From contig CAUJGP010000024.1 of the NCBI GenBank assembly GCA_963170155.1, forward strand, positions 186,001 to 250,000: a DNA stretch of 64,000 bases, in the 5' to 3' direction. The notes beneath the pieces are model-generated. The model searched no databases and was not told where the DNA came from. It saw only the letters and a list, made by a program, of their open reading frames with translations. A program made the translations under genes and the position numbers. Of this stretch, positions 1 through 8,870 are shown in pieces. Each line of letters opens with the position of its first letter. The stretch's first letter is position 1. The DNA is from Bdellovibrionota bacterium (GTDB lineage Bacteria > Bdellovibrionota > Bdellovibrionia > Bdellovibrionales > Bdellovibrionaceae).

Positions 1-180
1 GATTCTTTAATAGAAATCTTCACAAGTAAAAGTCTCAAAATGTTGGTCTAGAAAAACCTTAATTTGGTCCTATTTTACTTATAAAAAGTAAAGCTCATTT
101 TATGAAGAGCCGAGTAGTTCTTAGAGAACAATTAGTCCCCAAACGACTATGGTGTCTTTAGGAATGCGGAGGAAAGCTCT

Positions 181-2598
181 ATGAGTTTTGATGATAAGCC
201 AGTTGTTGAAATGCCAGCAGTAATGCCCATGTTACCCGTGAGAGATATTGTGGTATTTCCGTACATGATTTTACCTCTTTTTGTTGGAAGAGAAGTCTCT
301 ATCCGGTCTGTAGAGGATGCACTTACTAAAAATAGACTGATCTTTTTAGTATCTCAAAAAGAAGTTACGGATGAAAATCCGCAGCCTGATAATATCTTTG
401 AAGTTGGTACTGTCGCTGAAATTATGAGAATGAGAAAGCTCTCAGATGGCAGAGTGAAGATACTGATTAAAGGCGTCGCAAAAGCACGAATAAAGAAGTA
501 TATCAAAACAGCCCCATCCTACGAAGCAGAAGTGGAAGTGATCGAAGAAAATCAAGGTTCCACAGCTCATGTTGAATACGAAGCGATGATTCGTACAGCT
601 AAAGAACAGATAGAAAAGGTCATTGCGTTGGGTCGAGTTCTTTCACCCGATATTTTATTAGTTCTGGATGATGTCACGGATCCTGGAAGGTTAGCGGATT
701 TGATTGCTAGTAACATAGGATTAAAAATTACAGATGCGCAAAAAATACTTGAGACGGTCAATCATAAAGAGCGTTTAAAGTTAGTGAATGATCTTTTATC
801 AGCTGAATTAGAAGTTTTGCAAATGCAACAAAAAATTCGAAATCAAGCTAAAGACGAAATGTCAAAATCGCAGAGGGAATATTTTTTACGCGAACAAATG
901 AGAGCCATTAAAAGTGAGCTTGGTGAGCAAGATTCTAAAGCAGAAGAGATGGATGAGCTGCGCGATAAAATTATTAAATGTCAAATGCCCTCAGCAGTAG
1001 AAATTGAGGCTTTGAAACAATTAGGTCGTCTTGAGAGAATGCATCCAGATGCTTCTGAAGCTTCTATGGTTCGTACATATCTTGACGTGTTAGCGGATCT
1101 TCCTTGGACCAAGAAAACAGAAGACAATCTTGATTTGGACCGAGCAAAAACAATTCTTGATGAAGATCACTATGACCTGCAAAAAGTTAAAGATCGTATT
1201 TTAGAATTCTTGGCCGTGAGGAAGTTGAAAAGCAGTATGAAGGGACCTATTCTCTGCTTTGCAGGTCCTCCAGGCGTCGGCAAGACCTCTCTTGGTAAAT
1301 CTATTGCTCGTTCCATGGGACGGGAATATTTTAGAGTGGCTTTAGGAGGAGTGAAAGACGAAGCTGAAATTCGAGGTCATCGAAGAACTTATGTTGGCGC
1401 TATGCCAGGTAAAATTGTTCAAGCTTTGAGACAGGTGAAAACAAAAAATCCAGTGATTGTCTTGGATGAAATTGATAAACTAGGAAGTGATTTCCGAGGT
1501 GATCCAAGTGCGGCAATGTTGGAGGTTTTGGATCCTGAACAGAATGTAGCTTTTCGTGACAATTACCTCAACGTGGATTTTGATCTCAGTAATGCCCTTT
1601 TTATAGCGACGGCCAATGTGCTTGAGAATATTCCGCCGGCATTGAGGGATCGAATGGAGATCATTCAAATCTCAGGCTATACAGAAAATGATAAATTACT
1701 CATTGCTAATAAACACCTTATTGAAAGACAAATTGAAAACAACGGTATTTCCAAAGAGAATATCACTTTTACAGATCCCGGTTTGGAATACGTTATCTCC
1801 CATTATACAAGAGAAGCTGGGCTTAGAAATTTGGAAAGAGAAGTGGGTTCCATTTGCCGAAAAGTAGCTAAAAAAATCGTTATGAATGAAACTAAACACA
1901 TGACGATTACCCCTGAAACAGTGGTTGAGTTATTGGGGCCACCTCGATTTTTAAGAGATGAGGTGTTGAAAGATCCTCAGGTTGGTATCGTAACAGGTCT
2001 GGCTTGGACGCAAGCGGGTGGTGACGTGCTGTATGTTGAGGCGCTAAAAATGAAAGGGACTGGCGGATTGCGTTTAACAGGCCAACTGGGAGATGTGATG
2101 AAAGAGTCCGCCCAGGCAGCGTGGAGCTATGCTAAGGCTCACTACAAAGAGCTGGGAATAGCTGAGGATTTTTTTGAGAAGTATGAAGTTCATGTTCATT
2201 TGCCAGCGGGAGCGATCCCTAAAGATGGTCCTTCCGCAGGGGTAACATTAACTACAGCCCTTGTCAGCTTGGCCGCAGACGTTCCCGTGCGCCATGATAT
2301 CGCTATGACAGGCGAAGTGACTTTACAGGGCCGAGTGTTGCCAGTGGGTGGCATTCGAGAAAAGTGCTTGGCGGCATTATCTGCAGGAGTGAAAAACATT
2401 GTCATTCCGTTGCCTAATAAAAAAGATATCGTGGATATACCAAAAGAATTTAAAGACAAAATGAATTTTGTTTTTGTAGAAAATGTAGATGAAGTTTTTA
2501 GCGTTGCTTTTGATAAAACGGCTAAAGGTAAAAAAGCCAATTTACCCAAGGGTGGTGGTAAAAAACCGAAGGCTCCGACAGCAGCATCAGCGGCATGA
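181..2598 (+). CDS. lon: ATP-dependent Lon protease
   Basis: Cytosolic AAA+ serine protease that unfolds and degrades damaged and regulatory proteins. The 805-residue length is normal for bacterial LonA. The N-terminal substrate-binding LON domain covers about residues 14-205. The Walker A motif GPPGVGKT is at 362-369, and the Walker B (VIVLDEIDKLG) lies some 60 residues further on. The C-terminal protease domain has catalytic Ser685 in KDGPSAG and Lys728 in GGIREK. The tail after about residue 780 is Lys/Gly/Pro-rich and looks disordered. The ATG is preceded by GGAGG at a 7-base distance. It stands alone on this strand and ends in a strong stem-loop. No classical heat-shock promoter was recognised in the 180 bases upstream. 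Confidence 0.98.
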   Translation: MSFDDKPVVEMPAVMPMLPVRDIVVFPYMILPLFVGREVSIRSVEDALTKNRLIFLVSQKEVTDENPQPDNIFEVGTVAEIMRMRKLSDGRVKILIKGVAKARIKKYIKTAPSYEAEVEVIEENQGSTAHVEYEAMIRTAKEQIEKVIALGRVLSPDILLVLDDVTDPGRLADLIASNIGLKITDAQKILETVNHKERLKLVNDLLSAELEVLQMQQKIRNQAKDEMSKSQREYFLREQMRAIKSELGEQDSKAEEMDELRDKIIKCQMPSAVEIEALKQLGRLERMHPDASEASMVRTYLDVLADLPWTKKTEDNLDLDRAKTILDEDHYDLQKVKDRILEFLAVRKLKSSMKGPILCFAGPPGVGKTSLGKSIARSMGREYFRVALGGVKDEAEIRGHRRTYVGAMPGKIVQALRQVKTKNPVIVLDEIDKLGSDFRGDPSAAMLEVLDPEQNVAFRDNYLNVDFDLSNALFIATANVLENIPPALRDRMEIIQISGYTENDKLLIANKHLIERQIENNGISKENITFTDPGLEYVISHYTREAGLRNLEREVGSICRKVAKKIVMNETKHMTITPETVVELLGPPRFLRDEVLKDPQVGIVTGLAWTQAGGDVLYVEALKMKGTGGLRLTGQLGDVMKESAQAAWSYAKAHYKELGIAEDFFEKYEVHVHLPAGAIPKDGPSAGVTLTTALVSLAADVPVRHDIAMTGEVTLQGRVLPVGGIREKCLAALSAGVKNIVIPLPNKKDIVDIPKEFKDKMNFVFVENVDEVFSVAFDKTAKGKKANLPKGGGKKPKAPTAASAA

Positions 2599-2610
2599 GC
2601 CTTCGAAATT

Positions 2611-2676
2611 GAGAGCTTGTTGAGATCAGGGTTACCGGTATCTGTTGGTGACAACAATAGGTAACTCTGGGCTCTC
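2611..2676 (+). terminator. nested stem-loop downstream of lon
   Basis: Three collinear helices nest in 66 bases: GAGAGC (2611-2616) with GCTCTC (2671-2676), GTTACC (2631-2636) with GGTAAC (2660-2665), and TGTTG (2643-2647) with CAACA (2652-2656) around a GTGA tetraloop. A T-run follows only about ten bases later (GTTTTTT). It may end the lon transcript or protect its 3' end. An independent small RNA is not excluded. Confidence 0.5.
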
Positions 2677-2782
2677 TAAGCAGTGTTTTTTAAAAATCTC
2701 ATGTCTTCTTTGAAACGACGGCAAATCATGCCGATTCTTATTTTTATGCCCTCAATGACATCCGTTCTTTCGTGAAATATAT

Positions 2783-3376
2783 CTAGCGTAGAGATGAATT
2801 CTTGGCCGAGAATTGGATATCAAGCTTAAGCCCATGGCGTGCAAAAGCCTCTTTAAATTTTTCAAATTCTGGAAAGGTATTTATATACCAATTACCATTG
2901 GAAACATATGGAAATATAGAGGACGTACAGGACATCTTTAGTGCTTTATTATTGTCATTATCGTGAAAGAACACGGTAAATATTTTTTGGGGGCCAAAGA
3001 ATAAAGTGCCGGAGATTCGGAATGTTTTCGTAGGACTCAATGATTCAACTGATAAAATGGATCCTGATTGAAGCGTTATTTCTTTCTGGTCATAGGGGTC
3101 AAAAAAACAGTAAGAATGTTTATCTATAGTGATTCCGTTCGTAAGATTTTGTACTGCATTAACGACAATATGGTCTGTTTTAAAAGAGACGACAAAGTCA
3201 TTGTTCAGTGGAGAGATAGTGATGAAAAAAGAATCTGATGATTCTAAGTTTCGAAGAGAACTTTTGTTGTCTAGCGGTTGCGATTCAATTGGTTCTGTGA
3301 TGGCAAATGAAAAAGAAAAAAGTGTGACAGTTAATAAAAATAATATCGCTTTTGCTTTGAAAATGATTGAATTCAT
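2783..3376 (-). CDS. secreted protein of unknown function
   Basis: I do not recognise this family. The 197-residue product begins with a clear Sec signal peptide: Lys-containing n-region, hydrophobic core LFLLTVTLFSFSFA, and cleavage probably after the FA near residue 25. The mature part is rich in Ser, Phe, Asp and Thr, appears mostly beta-strand, and has two cysteines (in HSYCFF and KMSCTS) that could form a disulfide in the periplasm. No enzyme motif is visible. A 97-residue ORF lies antisense to its N-terminal half, but the signal peptide on the minus strand supports this strand as the coding one. It lies convergent with lon and divergent from the deaminase gene, so it is probably monocistronic. 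Confidence 0.7.
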   Translation of the reverse strand: MNSIIFKAKAILFLLTVTLFSFSFAITEPIESQPLDNKSSLRNLESSDSFFITISPLNNDFVVSFKTDHIVVNAVQNLTNGITIDKHSYCFFDPYDQKEITLQSGSILSVESLSPTKTFRISGTLFFGPQKIFTVFFHDNDNNKALKMSCTSSIFPYVSNGNWYINTFPEFEKFKEAFARHGLKLDIQFSAKNSSLR

Positions 3377-3574
3377 AAGTCCTCCAGAAAATGCTAGAAA
3401 GGCGGTGTTGCTGCACCGATAATTAGCTTTTCACAACAAGGAATATAAATGAAATTTGATTAAAAAAATAGGTGTTATTATTTTGACAGGAAACAATTTT
3501 TGTCAGTAACTTCTTTGAAGTCAAGAGATCACAACATCATTGTGGCGTTGGTATTAAGAATGAGGTTTTGTAAA

Positions 3575-4042
3575 GTGCAGAATAAATTTATGGCTAAGGC
3601 GATTGAATTATCACGAGAATACATGCAGTTGGGTCAAGGGGGCCCTTTTGGAGCCGTTATAGTAAAAGATGGAAAAATCATTGCTGAAGGTTGGAATCGG
3701 GTGACCTCTGCAAATGATCCCACAGCTCATGCGGAAGTTGAAGCTATTCGAAAAGCTTGTCAGGTTTTGAATTCATTTGAATTGACAGGTTGTGAAATTT
3801 ACACAAGTTGTGAACCGTGTCCGATGTGTTTGGCCGCCATATATTGGTCGCGAATTGAGCGAATTTATTTTGCGAATACCAGGGAGGACGCTGCTGAAAT
3901 TGATTTTGATGATGAGTTTCTTTATCAAGAGATCAGTCGTTCTTTGGAACAGAGAAAAATTCCTACCGTGCAATTGGATCGTTCTGAAGCGTTGAAGATT
4001 TTTGAGGAATGGAAGCAAAAAGCAAATAAAATCCAATATTGA
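3575..4042 (+). CDS. guaD: guanine deaminase-like nucleobase deaminase
   Basis: Zinc-dependent deaminase of the cytidine/deoxycytidylate deaminase fold. It resembles the short Bacillus-type guanine deaminase (guanine to xanthine), including GGPFGAVIVKDG, NDPTAHAEV and a C-terminal WK..ANK.QY end. Zinc ligands and catalytic residues are His52-Ala-Glu54 and Cys82-Pro-Met-Cys85. I chose the GTG at 3575: GAGG lies 9 bases upstream, and the resulting 155 residues match the family length. An in-frame ATG at 3560 and a TTG at 3500 are alternatives. A tRNA adenosine deaminase (TadA) is the main rival, but the C-terminal segment (FDDEFLYQEI, EWKQKAN) fits GuaD better. It is followed closely by a PAP2 phosphatase. 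Confidence 0.8.
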   Translation: MQNKFMAKAIELSREYMQLGQGGPFGAVIVKDGKIIAEGWNRVTSANDPTAHAEVEAIRKACQVLNSFELTGCEIYTSCEPCPMCLAAIYWSRIERIYFANTREDAAEIDFDDEFLYQEISRSLEQRKIPTVQLDRSEALKIFEEWKQKANKIQY

Positions 4043-4080
4043 GCATTTCAATAAAAATATATAAGGCAATAACAACAAAA

Positions 4081-4770
4081 ATGGTTTTAAATAACGATAA
4101 AAAACAGTTTTTATTTTTTTTGAACCGAAAGCGAATCATCGTTTTGGGTTTCATATTGGGCATCAGCTCAATTCTTTCAATTTTTTATGTGGATCAGCCT
4201 CTTTCTCATTGGTTTCATGAATCTATCAATGGCAGGCTTGACCCTGTTGCCAAAGTTTTCACGACCTTGGGAGCGGGTGATATCTATTTTTTTATTTCTG
4301 TGGTGGGATATCTGATCGCTAGGTTGTTTTCTTATTCACTGACTCATTTAACTTGGGCCCAGCGATTGGCAGAAACTCGCCATCGTTTTGGTTTTATGTT
4401 TCTCTGTTTTTTAATCTCGGGAATTTTAGTCCTTGTATTGAAAGCTATTTTTGGAAGGGCTCGGCCTTATGTAAATCCTGATTTTTATCCGATACAATTT
4501 CAACCCTTTACTTTGGATTGGAATTACCAGTCTTATCCTTCGGGACACACGCAGGTGGGTTTCACGTTGGCGACTTTTCTTGCGATTTTATATCCCAAGT
4601 GGAGCTGGGCCTTTTTTCTCTTTGCTATTTGTGTGGGCCTATCACGAATTATTTTAAAAAATCATTATTTGGGAGATGTTTTTGCTGGGGCTTATATTGG
4701 TATTCTAGGGACTTTTTTGGCCTGGCAGTGGAAAGGGCAAATGCTGAAGCTCAATATGAGGTCAGAATAA
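4081..4770 (+). CDS. PAP2-family membrane phosphatase
   Basis: Integral membrane phosphatase of the PAP2 superfamily (phosphatidic acid, undecaprenyl-pyrophosphate or PGP phosphatases). All three signature motifs are present: KAIFGRARP (K-x6-RP), YPSGH, and SRIILKNHYLGD (SR-x5-H-x3-D). Five or six hydrophobic segments are visible, with the catalytic motifs expected at the periplasmic face. The first ATG at 4081 gives 229 residues; a TTG at 4039 overlapping the deaminase stop would add 14 residues. Substrate cannot be told from sequence. Recycling of undecaprenyl pyrophosphate (BacA-independent, PgpB-like) is the usual role. Confidence 0.88.
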   Translation: MVLNNDKKQFLFFLNRKRIIVLGFILGISSILSIFYVDQPLSHWFHESINGRLDPVAKVFTTLGAGDIYFFISVVGYLIARLFSYSLTHLTWAQRLAETRHRFGFMFLCFLISGILVLVLKAIFGRARPYVNPDFYPIQFQPFTLDWNYQSYPSGHTQVGFTLATFLAILYPKWSWAFFLFAICVGLSRIILKNHYLGDVFAGAYIGILGTFLAWQWKGQMLKLNMRSE

Positions 4771-4969
4771 TTCATTTTTAATGGAACGTTGAGTTTAATA
4801 ATTTTTCATGTCCACCAAATTAAAAATAGATTTCATTGCCTTGCTCAAAGCTCACTTCAAGGTATGAGGGATATAAACCTCCATTTGGTTTGAGTTATGG
4901 AAATTTCTTTTTTCCAATGTGGCGATGTCAACGGCTTGAAAAAAATCAGATCAAAATAAAAATAAGGGA

Positions 4970-6049
4970 TCACTTTTTCTTTTGATATTGTATTTTATAT
5001 ATTAGACCTGCATGGTCGTCCGAGACCAATAAAGAACCATCGGGAGCATTGATAATGTCCACGGGCCTACCCATCGCTTTACCTTGCTGAAGCCAACCTT
5101 CAGCGAAAACTTCATATTTTTTTGCATGGCCATCATCGCTTAAAGTAACGAGACCGATGCGGTATCCAATGGGGCTGCTGCGATTCCAGGAGCCATGCTC
5201 TGCAATGAAAATTTGGCGATGGTATTTTGATGGAAAGGTTTTTCCTGTGTAAAAACGCATTCCAAGGGCCGCCACATGAGCTCCTAGTTTTTGTTCTGGT
5301 TTTTCATAGTCAGAGCATTTTTTGCCTTGGCCGAACTGAGGGTCCAATAAATCCCCTCCGTGGCAGTAAGGATATCCAAAATGTAAACCCACTTTTGAAA
5401 TGCGATTCAATTCATCGGGTGGGCTATCGTCACCTAGATGATCGCGTCCATTATCAGTAAACCAAAGTTCTTTTGTTGAGGGATTCCAATCAAAACCCAC
5501 AGAATTTCTGATCCCTCGTGCTAAAATTTTTTGATTCTTGCCATTTTTATCAATGCTAAAAATAGTTCCGTAGGGATCTTTGGACTCACAGATGTTGCAA
5601 GGAACTCCCTGAGAAACGTACAGAAGGTTATTCGGTCCCAAAGACAAATATTTCCAGCCGTGGTGGACGTCTTTGGGAAAAGTTGTGACGACTTGAGGCT
5701 GAGGTGGCAATGAAAGCTTAGATTCAATATTAGGAAATTTGATTAATCTGTGAATTTCAGCGACGTAGAGAATACCATCTGAAAAAGCAACTCCATTGGG
5801 CATATTGAGGCTTTGAGCTAAGAGATGAACGGTGCCGTTTGAATCTATGGCGTAAACCTTTCCTTCATTACGAGACCCCACAAACAAAGTTCCTTTAGAC
5901 CCCCAAGTTAACGAGCGGGCACCGGTGATGTTTTTTGCAAAAACATTAATTTTGAATTGAGGAGGGAGTTTGATTTTTTCAAGATCGATGGTGCCATAGC
6001 CTGTTGATAAGAATAAAAATGACAAGATCAAGACAGCGAATGGTTTCAT
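4970..6049 (-). CDS. periplasmic PQQ-type sugar dehydrogenase-like beta-propeller
   Basis: A 359-residue protein with a Sec signal peptide (MKPFAVLILSFLFLSTGYG) and a six-bladed propeller typical of the soluble glucose/L-sorbosone dehydrogenase (YliI-like) family. Recognisable blocks are LPPQFKINVFA at the start, then LTWGSKGTLFVGSR, NGVAF..GILYVAEIHRL, VGFDWNPSTKELWFTDNGRDHLGDD, FGYPYCHGG, and a C-terminal GRPVDI..APDGSLLVSDDHAGLIYKI. Family members oxidise aldoses in the periplasm using pyrroloquinoline quinone. Whether this one binds PQQ is not shown, and no PQQ synthesis gene is in the window. It is monocistronic and convergent with the PAP2 gene. Confidence 0.83.
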   Translation of the reverse strand: MKPFAVLILSFLFLSTGYGTIDLEKIKLPPQFKINVFAKNITGARSLTWGSKGTLFVGSRNEGKVYAIDSNGTVHLLAQSLNMPNGVAFSDGILYVAEIHRLIKFPNIESKLSLPPQPQVVTTFPKDVHHGWKYLSLGPNNLLYVSQGVPCNICESKDPYGTIFSIDKNGKNQKILARGIRNSVGFDWNPSTKELWFTDNGRDHLGDDSPPDELNRISKVGLHFGYPYCHGGDLLDPQFGQGKKCSDYEKPEQKLGAHVAALGMRFYTGKTFPSKYHRQIFIAEHGSWNRSSPIGYRIGLVTLSDDGHAKKYEVFAEGWLQQGKAMGRPVDIINAPDGSLLVSDDHAGLIYKIQYQKKK

Positions 6050-6133
6050 TTGAAATCCTTTCTAAGAGATTTTTAATGGAAAACCGCAATTTGCAATAAA
6101 ACTCATTTTAGATAACATCTAAAAATAAAGCCA

Positions 6134-6307
6134 ATGACAAAAGCTTCACCTCGTTCTTTACGGCTACAACACTTTTCTTGCATTGAGCTGGTCGAGAGAG
6201 ATTCACTCTATCTTGTCAGTTACGGTGAAACAAGGATAATGAAATTTTGGGATTTTAAGGCAAAAAATCGATTCTTGTCAGTCGCGTGGGATTCAGATAT
6301 CTTCTGA
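6134..6307 (+). CDS. possible 57-residue small protein abutting selO
   Basis: An ATG-started open frame of 57 codons ends with TGA at 6305-6307, directly against the GTG (6308) and ATG (6311) start codons of selO. The protein is Arg/Lys- and aromatic-rich (begins MTKASPRSLRLQHF, ends AWDSDIF) and has no signal peptide. Neither this ORF nor selO has a convincing Shine-Dalgarno, so translational coupling would make sense of the junction. I do not recognise the sequence and it may be chance. Confidence 0.35.
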   Translation: MTKASPRSLRLQHFSCIELVERDSLYLVSYGETRIMKFWDFKAKNRFLSVAWDSDIF

Positions 6308-6310
6308 GTG

Positions 6311-7780
6311 ATGAAACTAATAGGTGGGTTTAATCTACAAAATAGTTATGCTGCTCTTCCAAAGATTTTCTATTCGGAACAGTCTCCTGCTATCGTTCGT
6401 AATCCCCAGTTGATTCTTTTTAATACGCCTTTAGCAGACTCATTAGGATTGGATTTCAATGGATTATCCATTGAAAAACAGGCTCAATTTTTTTCGGGTC
6501 ATTGGGTGCCAGAAGGAGCAAAACCTTTGGCACAAGCTTATGCAGGTCATCAGTTTGGTCATTTTAATATGTTAGGGGATGGCCGAGCTCTTTTGCTGGG
6601 AGAACATCTTTCTCCTCAAGGGGAACTTTGGGATGTTCAGCTGAAGGGATCGGGACCAACTCCTTATTCACGGGGCGGCGATGGACGAGCTGCTTTAGGA
6701 CCCATGCTAAGGGAATATATTATGAGCGAGGCCATGCATGCTTTGGGTATTCCTACGACGCGCAGTTTGGCAGTCGTGACAACAGGTGAGCCTGTGCAGA
6801 GAGAAAAAATTTTATCAGGAGCTATTCTGACGCGCATTGCTTCTAGTCATATTAGGGTGGGTACTTTTGAATATTTACATTTTCATAAAGATCTAGAGTT
6901 CCTTAAAATTTTCACCCAGTACACTATAAATCGGCATTATCCTGATTTAAAAGATCGTGAAAATCCTGTGCTTGATTTTTTATATGCTGTTATTGAACGT
7001 CAAGTTCAACTCATTGTGCATTGGTGGCGCGTGGGTTTTATTCACGGAGTGATGAACACCGATAATATGTCCATTGCGGGTGAAACCATTGATTATGGTC
7101 CTTGTGCATTTATGAATACCTATGATCCTTCTACGGTGTTTAGCTCCATTGATCGCTCGGGACGTTATCGTTTTGAAAACCAACCCGCAATGGCGCAGTG
7201 GAATCTGGCTCGGTTAGCAGAGGTGTTGCTTCCTCTTTTGCATTCCGATCAGCAAAAAGCATTGGAACTAGCAGAAGGGGCCCTTTATTTTTTTGGAGAA
7301 TTTTTTCAAAAAAATTGGCTCGCCATGATGAGAAAAAAAATAGGCCTTACAACAGAGGAAGATCAGGATCGTCAGCTCATTCAAGATTTACTTCATTGGA
7401 TGCAAAAAAATAAAGTTGATTATACAAATACCTTTAGAATGTTGAGTGTATCTTTGTTAAAAAAAGAAGATTTATTGAATTCCGATAAGGATGAGGAATT
7501 TGTTTCTTGGCAAAAACGTTGGCGCGAGCGCCTTGGCCGCCAAAGTGATGCGATAGAGGGTGCTGTGGCCTTGATGCATGCAAGCAACCCTGCTTTTATT
7601 CCGCGGAACCATAAAGTGGAAGAGGCTTTGAGCGAAGCCACAATGACAGGAGATTTGACTTTGGTGCATCGGCTATTAGGGGTATTGAAGCAACCTTATT
7701 CGGAATCCCCATCTTTTTCAGATTACCAGATGTTGCCTCCCTTCGGTGACAGTCATTATAAAACCTTTTGTGGGACTTAA
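6311..7780 (+). CDS. selO: protein adenylyltransferase SelO (YdiU/UPF0061)
   Basis: Pseudokinase-fold enzyme that transfers AMP to protein hydroxyls and is linked to redox stress. The 489-residue length is typical. Diagnostic blocks are AQAYAGHQFGHF near residue 77, LGEHLSPQGELWDVQLKGSGPTPYSR, GRAALGPMLREYIMSEAMHALGIPTTRSLAVV, RIASSHIRVGTFEYL, and the metal-binding GVMNTDNMSIAGETIDYGPCAFMN. The protein ends in TFCGT, the family's terminal motif in which the Cys replaces the eukaryotic selenocysteine. The ATG at 6311 follows an in-frame GTG at 6308, and the upstream small ORF stops at 6307. Confidence 0.95.
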   Translation: MKLIGGFNLQNSYAALPKIFYSEQSPAIVRNPQLILFNTPLADSLGLDFNGLSIEKQAQFFSGHWVPEGAKPLAQAYAGHQFGHFNMLGDGRALLLGEHLSPQGELWDVQLKGSGPTPYSRGGDGRAALGPMLREYIMSEAMHALGIPTTRSLAVVTTGEPVQREKILSGAILTRIASSHIRVGTFEYLHFHKDLEFLKIFTQYTINRHYPDLKDRENPVLDFLYAVIERQVQLIVHWWRVGFIHGVMNTDNMSIAGETIDYGPCAFMNTYDPSTVFSSIDRSGRYRFENQPAMAQWNLARLAEVLLPLLHSDQQKALELAEGALYFFGEFFQKNWLAMMRKKIGLTTEEDQDRQLIQDLLHWMQKNKVDYTNTFRMLSVSLLKKEDLLNSDKDEEFVSWQKRWRERLGRQSDAIEGAVALMHASNPAFIPRNHKVEEALSEATMTGDLTLVHRLLGVLKQPYSESPSFSDYQMLPPFGDSHYKTFCGT

Positions 7781-7934
7781 GAACGCCTTTGAAAAGGCAT
7801 CCATTTTCTACTAAAAAAACGATTCGGTTCTGAATGAGTCGACATCGCGGAATTCTTTTCAAATTTGCGATGCTGACAAATTAAATGGGTGTCCTATCTT
7901 TACAAAGGAGGGGGTTTTAAGCTATACGGACCGA

Positions 7935-8846
7935 ATGTCAGCTTATTGCATCACCACTTATTATAAATTCATGAAACTTGAGCACCTTGAACAAGTTCAG
8001 CAAGAATTGGAAGAAAAAGCATTGTCCTTGGGAATCAGTGGTTTGGTTATTATAGGTTCGGAAGGTTTGAACTCTACAATAGCGGCTCCTAATGAAGAGG
8101 CTTTAAAAAATTTCAAAGAATGGCTGAAAATACGTTTTAGAGCTCCAGATCTTTTATTTAAAGATTCTTTTGCACCAAAGCCTCCTTTTCGTCGTTTTAA
8201 AGTTAAAGTTCGGGAAGAAATTGTGACTTTAGGGACCCCTGAATTAATGCCAGAGAGTGCGGACAATCATCATCTAACTCCGAGCCAATGGAATCAGGTT
8301 TTAAAAGAGGAGTCTGACTTTCTTTTGATTGATACCCGTAATTGGTATGAAACTAAAGTAGGAACTTTTAAAGGGGCGATCAATCCAGGAATTGATAAAT
8401 TTACAGAATTCCCTCAATGGCTTGAAAGCCAGAATTATTCCAAAGATAAGAAGATGCTGATTTTTTGCACGGGTGGTATCCGCTGTGAAAAGGGTATTTT
8501 AGAATTGCAGCGTCAAGGCTATAACAATGTTTTTCAACTCGAGGGGGGAATTCTCAAGTATATTGAAGAGCGTCCTCATGATCAATTTGAAGGAGAGTGT
8601 TTTGTCTTCGACCACCGTGTCGCTGTTAATCAAGATTTACAACCATCGACTCAATACAAATTATGTCCTCACTGCGGTCAACCTGCTGCAACGTTTGTAG
8701 AATGCAAGCGCTGCGATACAAAGGCTGTGATTTGTGAGGATTGTGAAACCAAGGATTGGAAAAAAGAAACTTGCTCTAAGCATTGCGCTTATCAATTGGA
8801 GCTTCATCCTGACCGAAAAGGCCCCCCACAGATCATTCCCTTTTGA
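7935..8846 (+). CDS. trhO: tRNA uridine(34) hydroxylase TrhO (YceA, rhodanese-like)
   Basis: Oxygen-dependent enzyme that makes 5-hydroxyuridine at the wobble base of tRNA, the first step to cmo5U/mcmo5U. The 303 residues contain an N-terminal UPF0176 domain (ITTYYKF), then a rhodanese domain with DTRNWYE, GAINPGIDKFTEFP and the active-site loop Cys178-TGGIR-Cys184-EK. A C-terminal zinc-ribbon-like segment has three CxxC pairs (CPHC, CKRC, CEDC) and CSKHC. The ATG at 7935 has only a weak ribosome site (GGA at 7928-7930); a stronger AAAGGAGGGGG lies too far upstream (about 7903-7914) to serve it. Confidence 0.93.
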   Translation: MSAYCITTYYKFMKLEHLEQVQQELEEKALSLGISGLVIIGSEGLNSTIAAPNEEALKNFKEWLKIRFRAPDLLFKDSFAPKPPFRRFKVKVREEIVTLGTPELMPESADNHHLTPSQWNQVLKEESDFLLIDTRNWYETKVGTFKGAINPGIDKFTEFPQWLESQNYSKDKKMLIFCTGGIRCEKGILELQRQGYNNVFQLEGGILKYIEERPHDQFEGECFVFDHRVAVNQDLQPSTQYKLCPHCGQPAATFVECKRCDTKAVICEDCETKDWKKETCSKHCAYQLELHPDRKGPPQIIPF

Positions 8847-8870
8847 AGTAGAACGGCAAGCTCTACCTAT

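Noticed and set aside
3129-3422. 97-codon plus-strand frame antisense to the secreted protein at 2783-3376
   Set aside because: Its protein has no motif or signal, while the opposite strand encodes a clear signal peptide.
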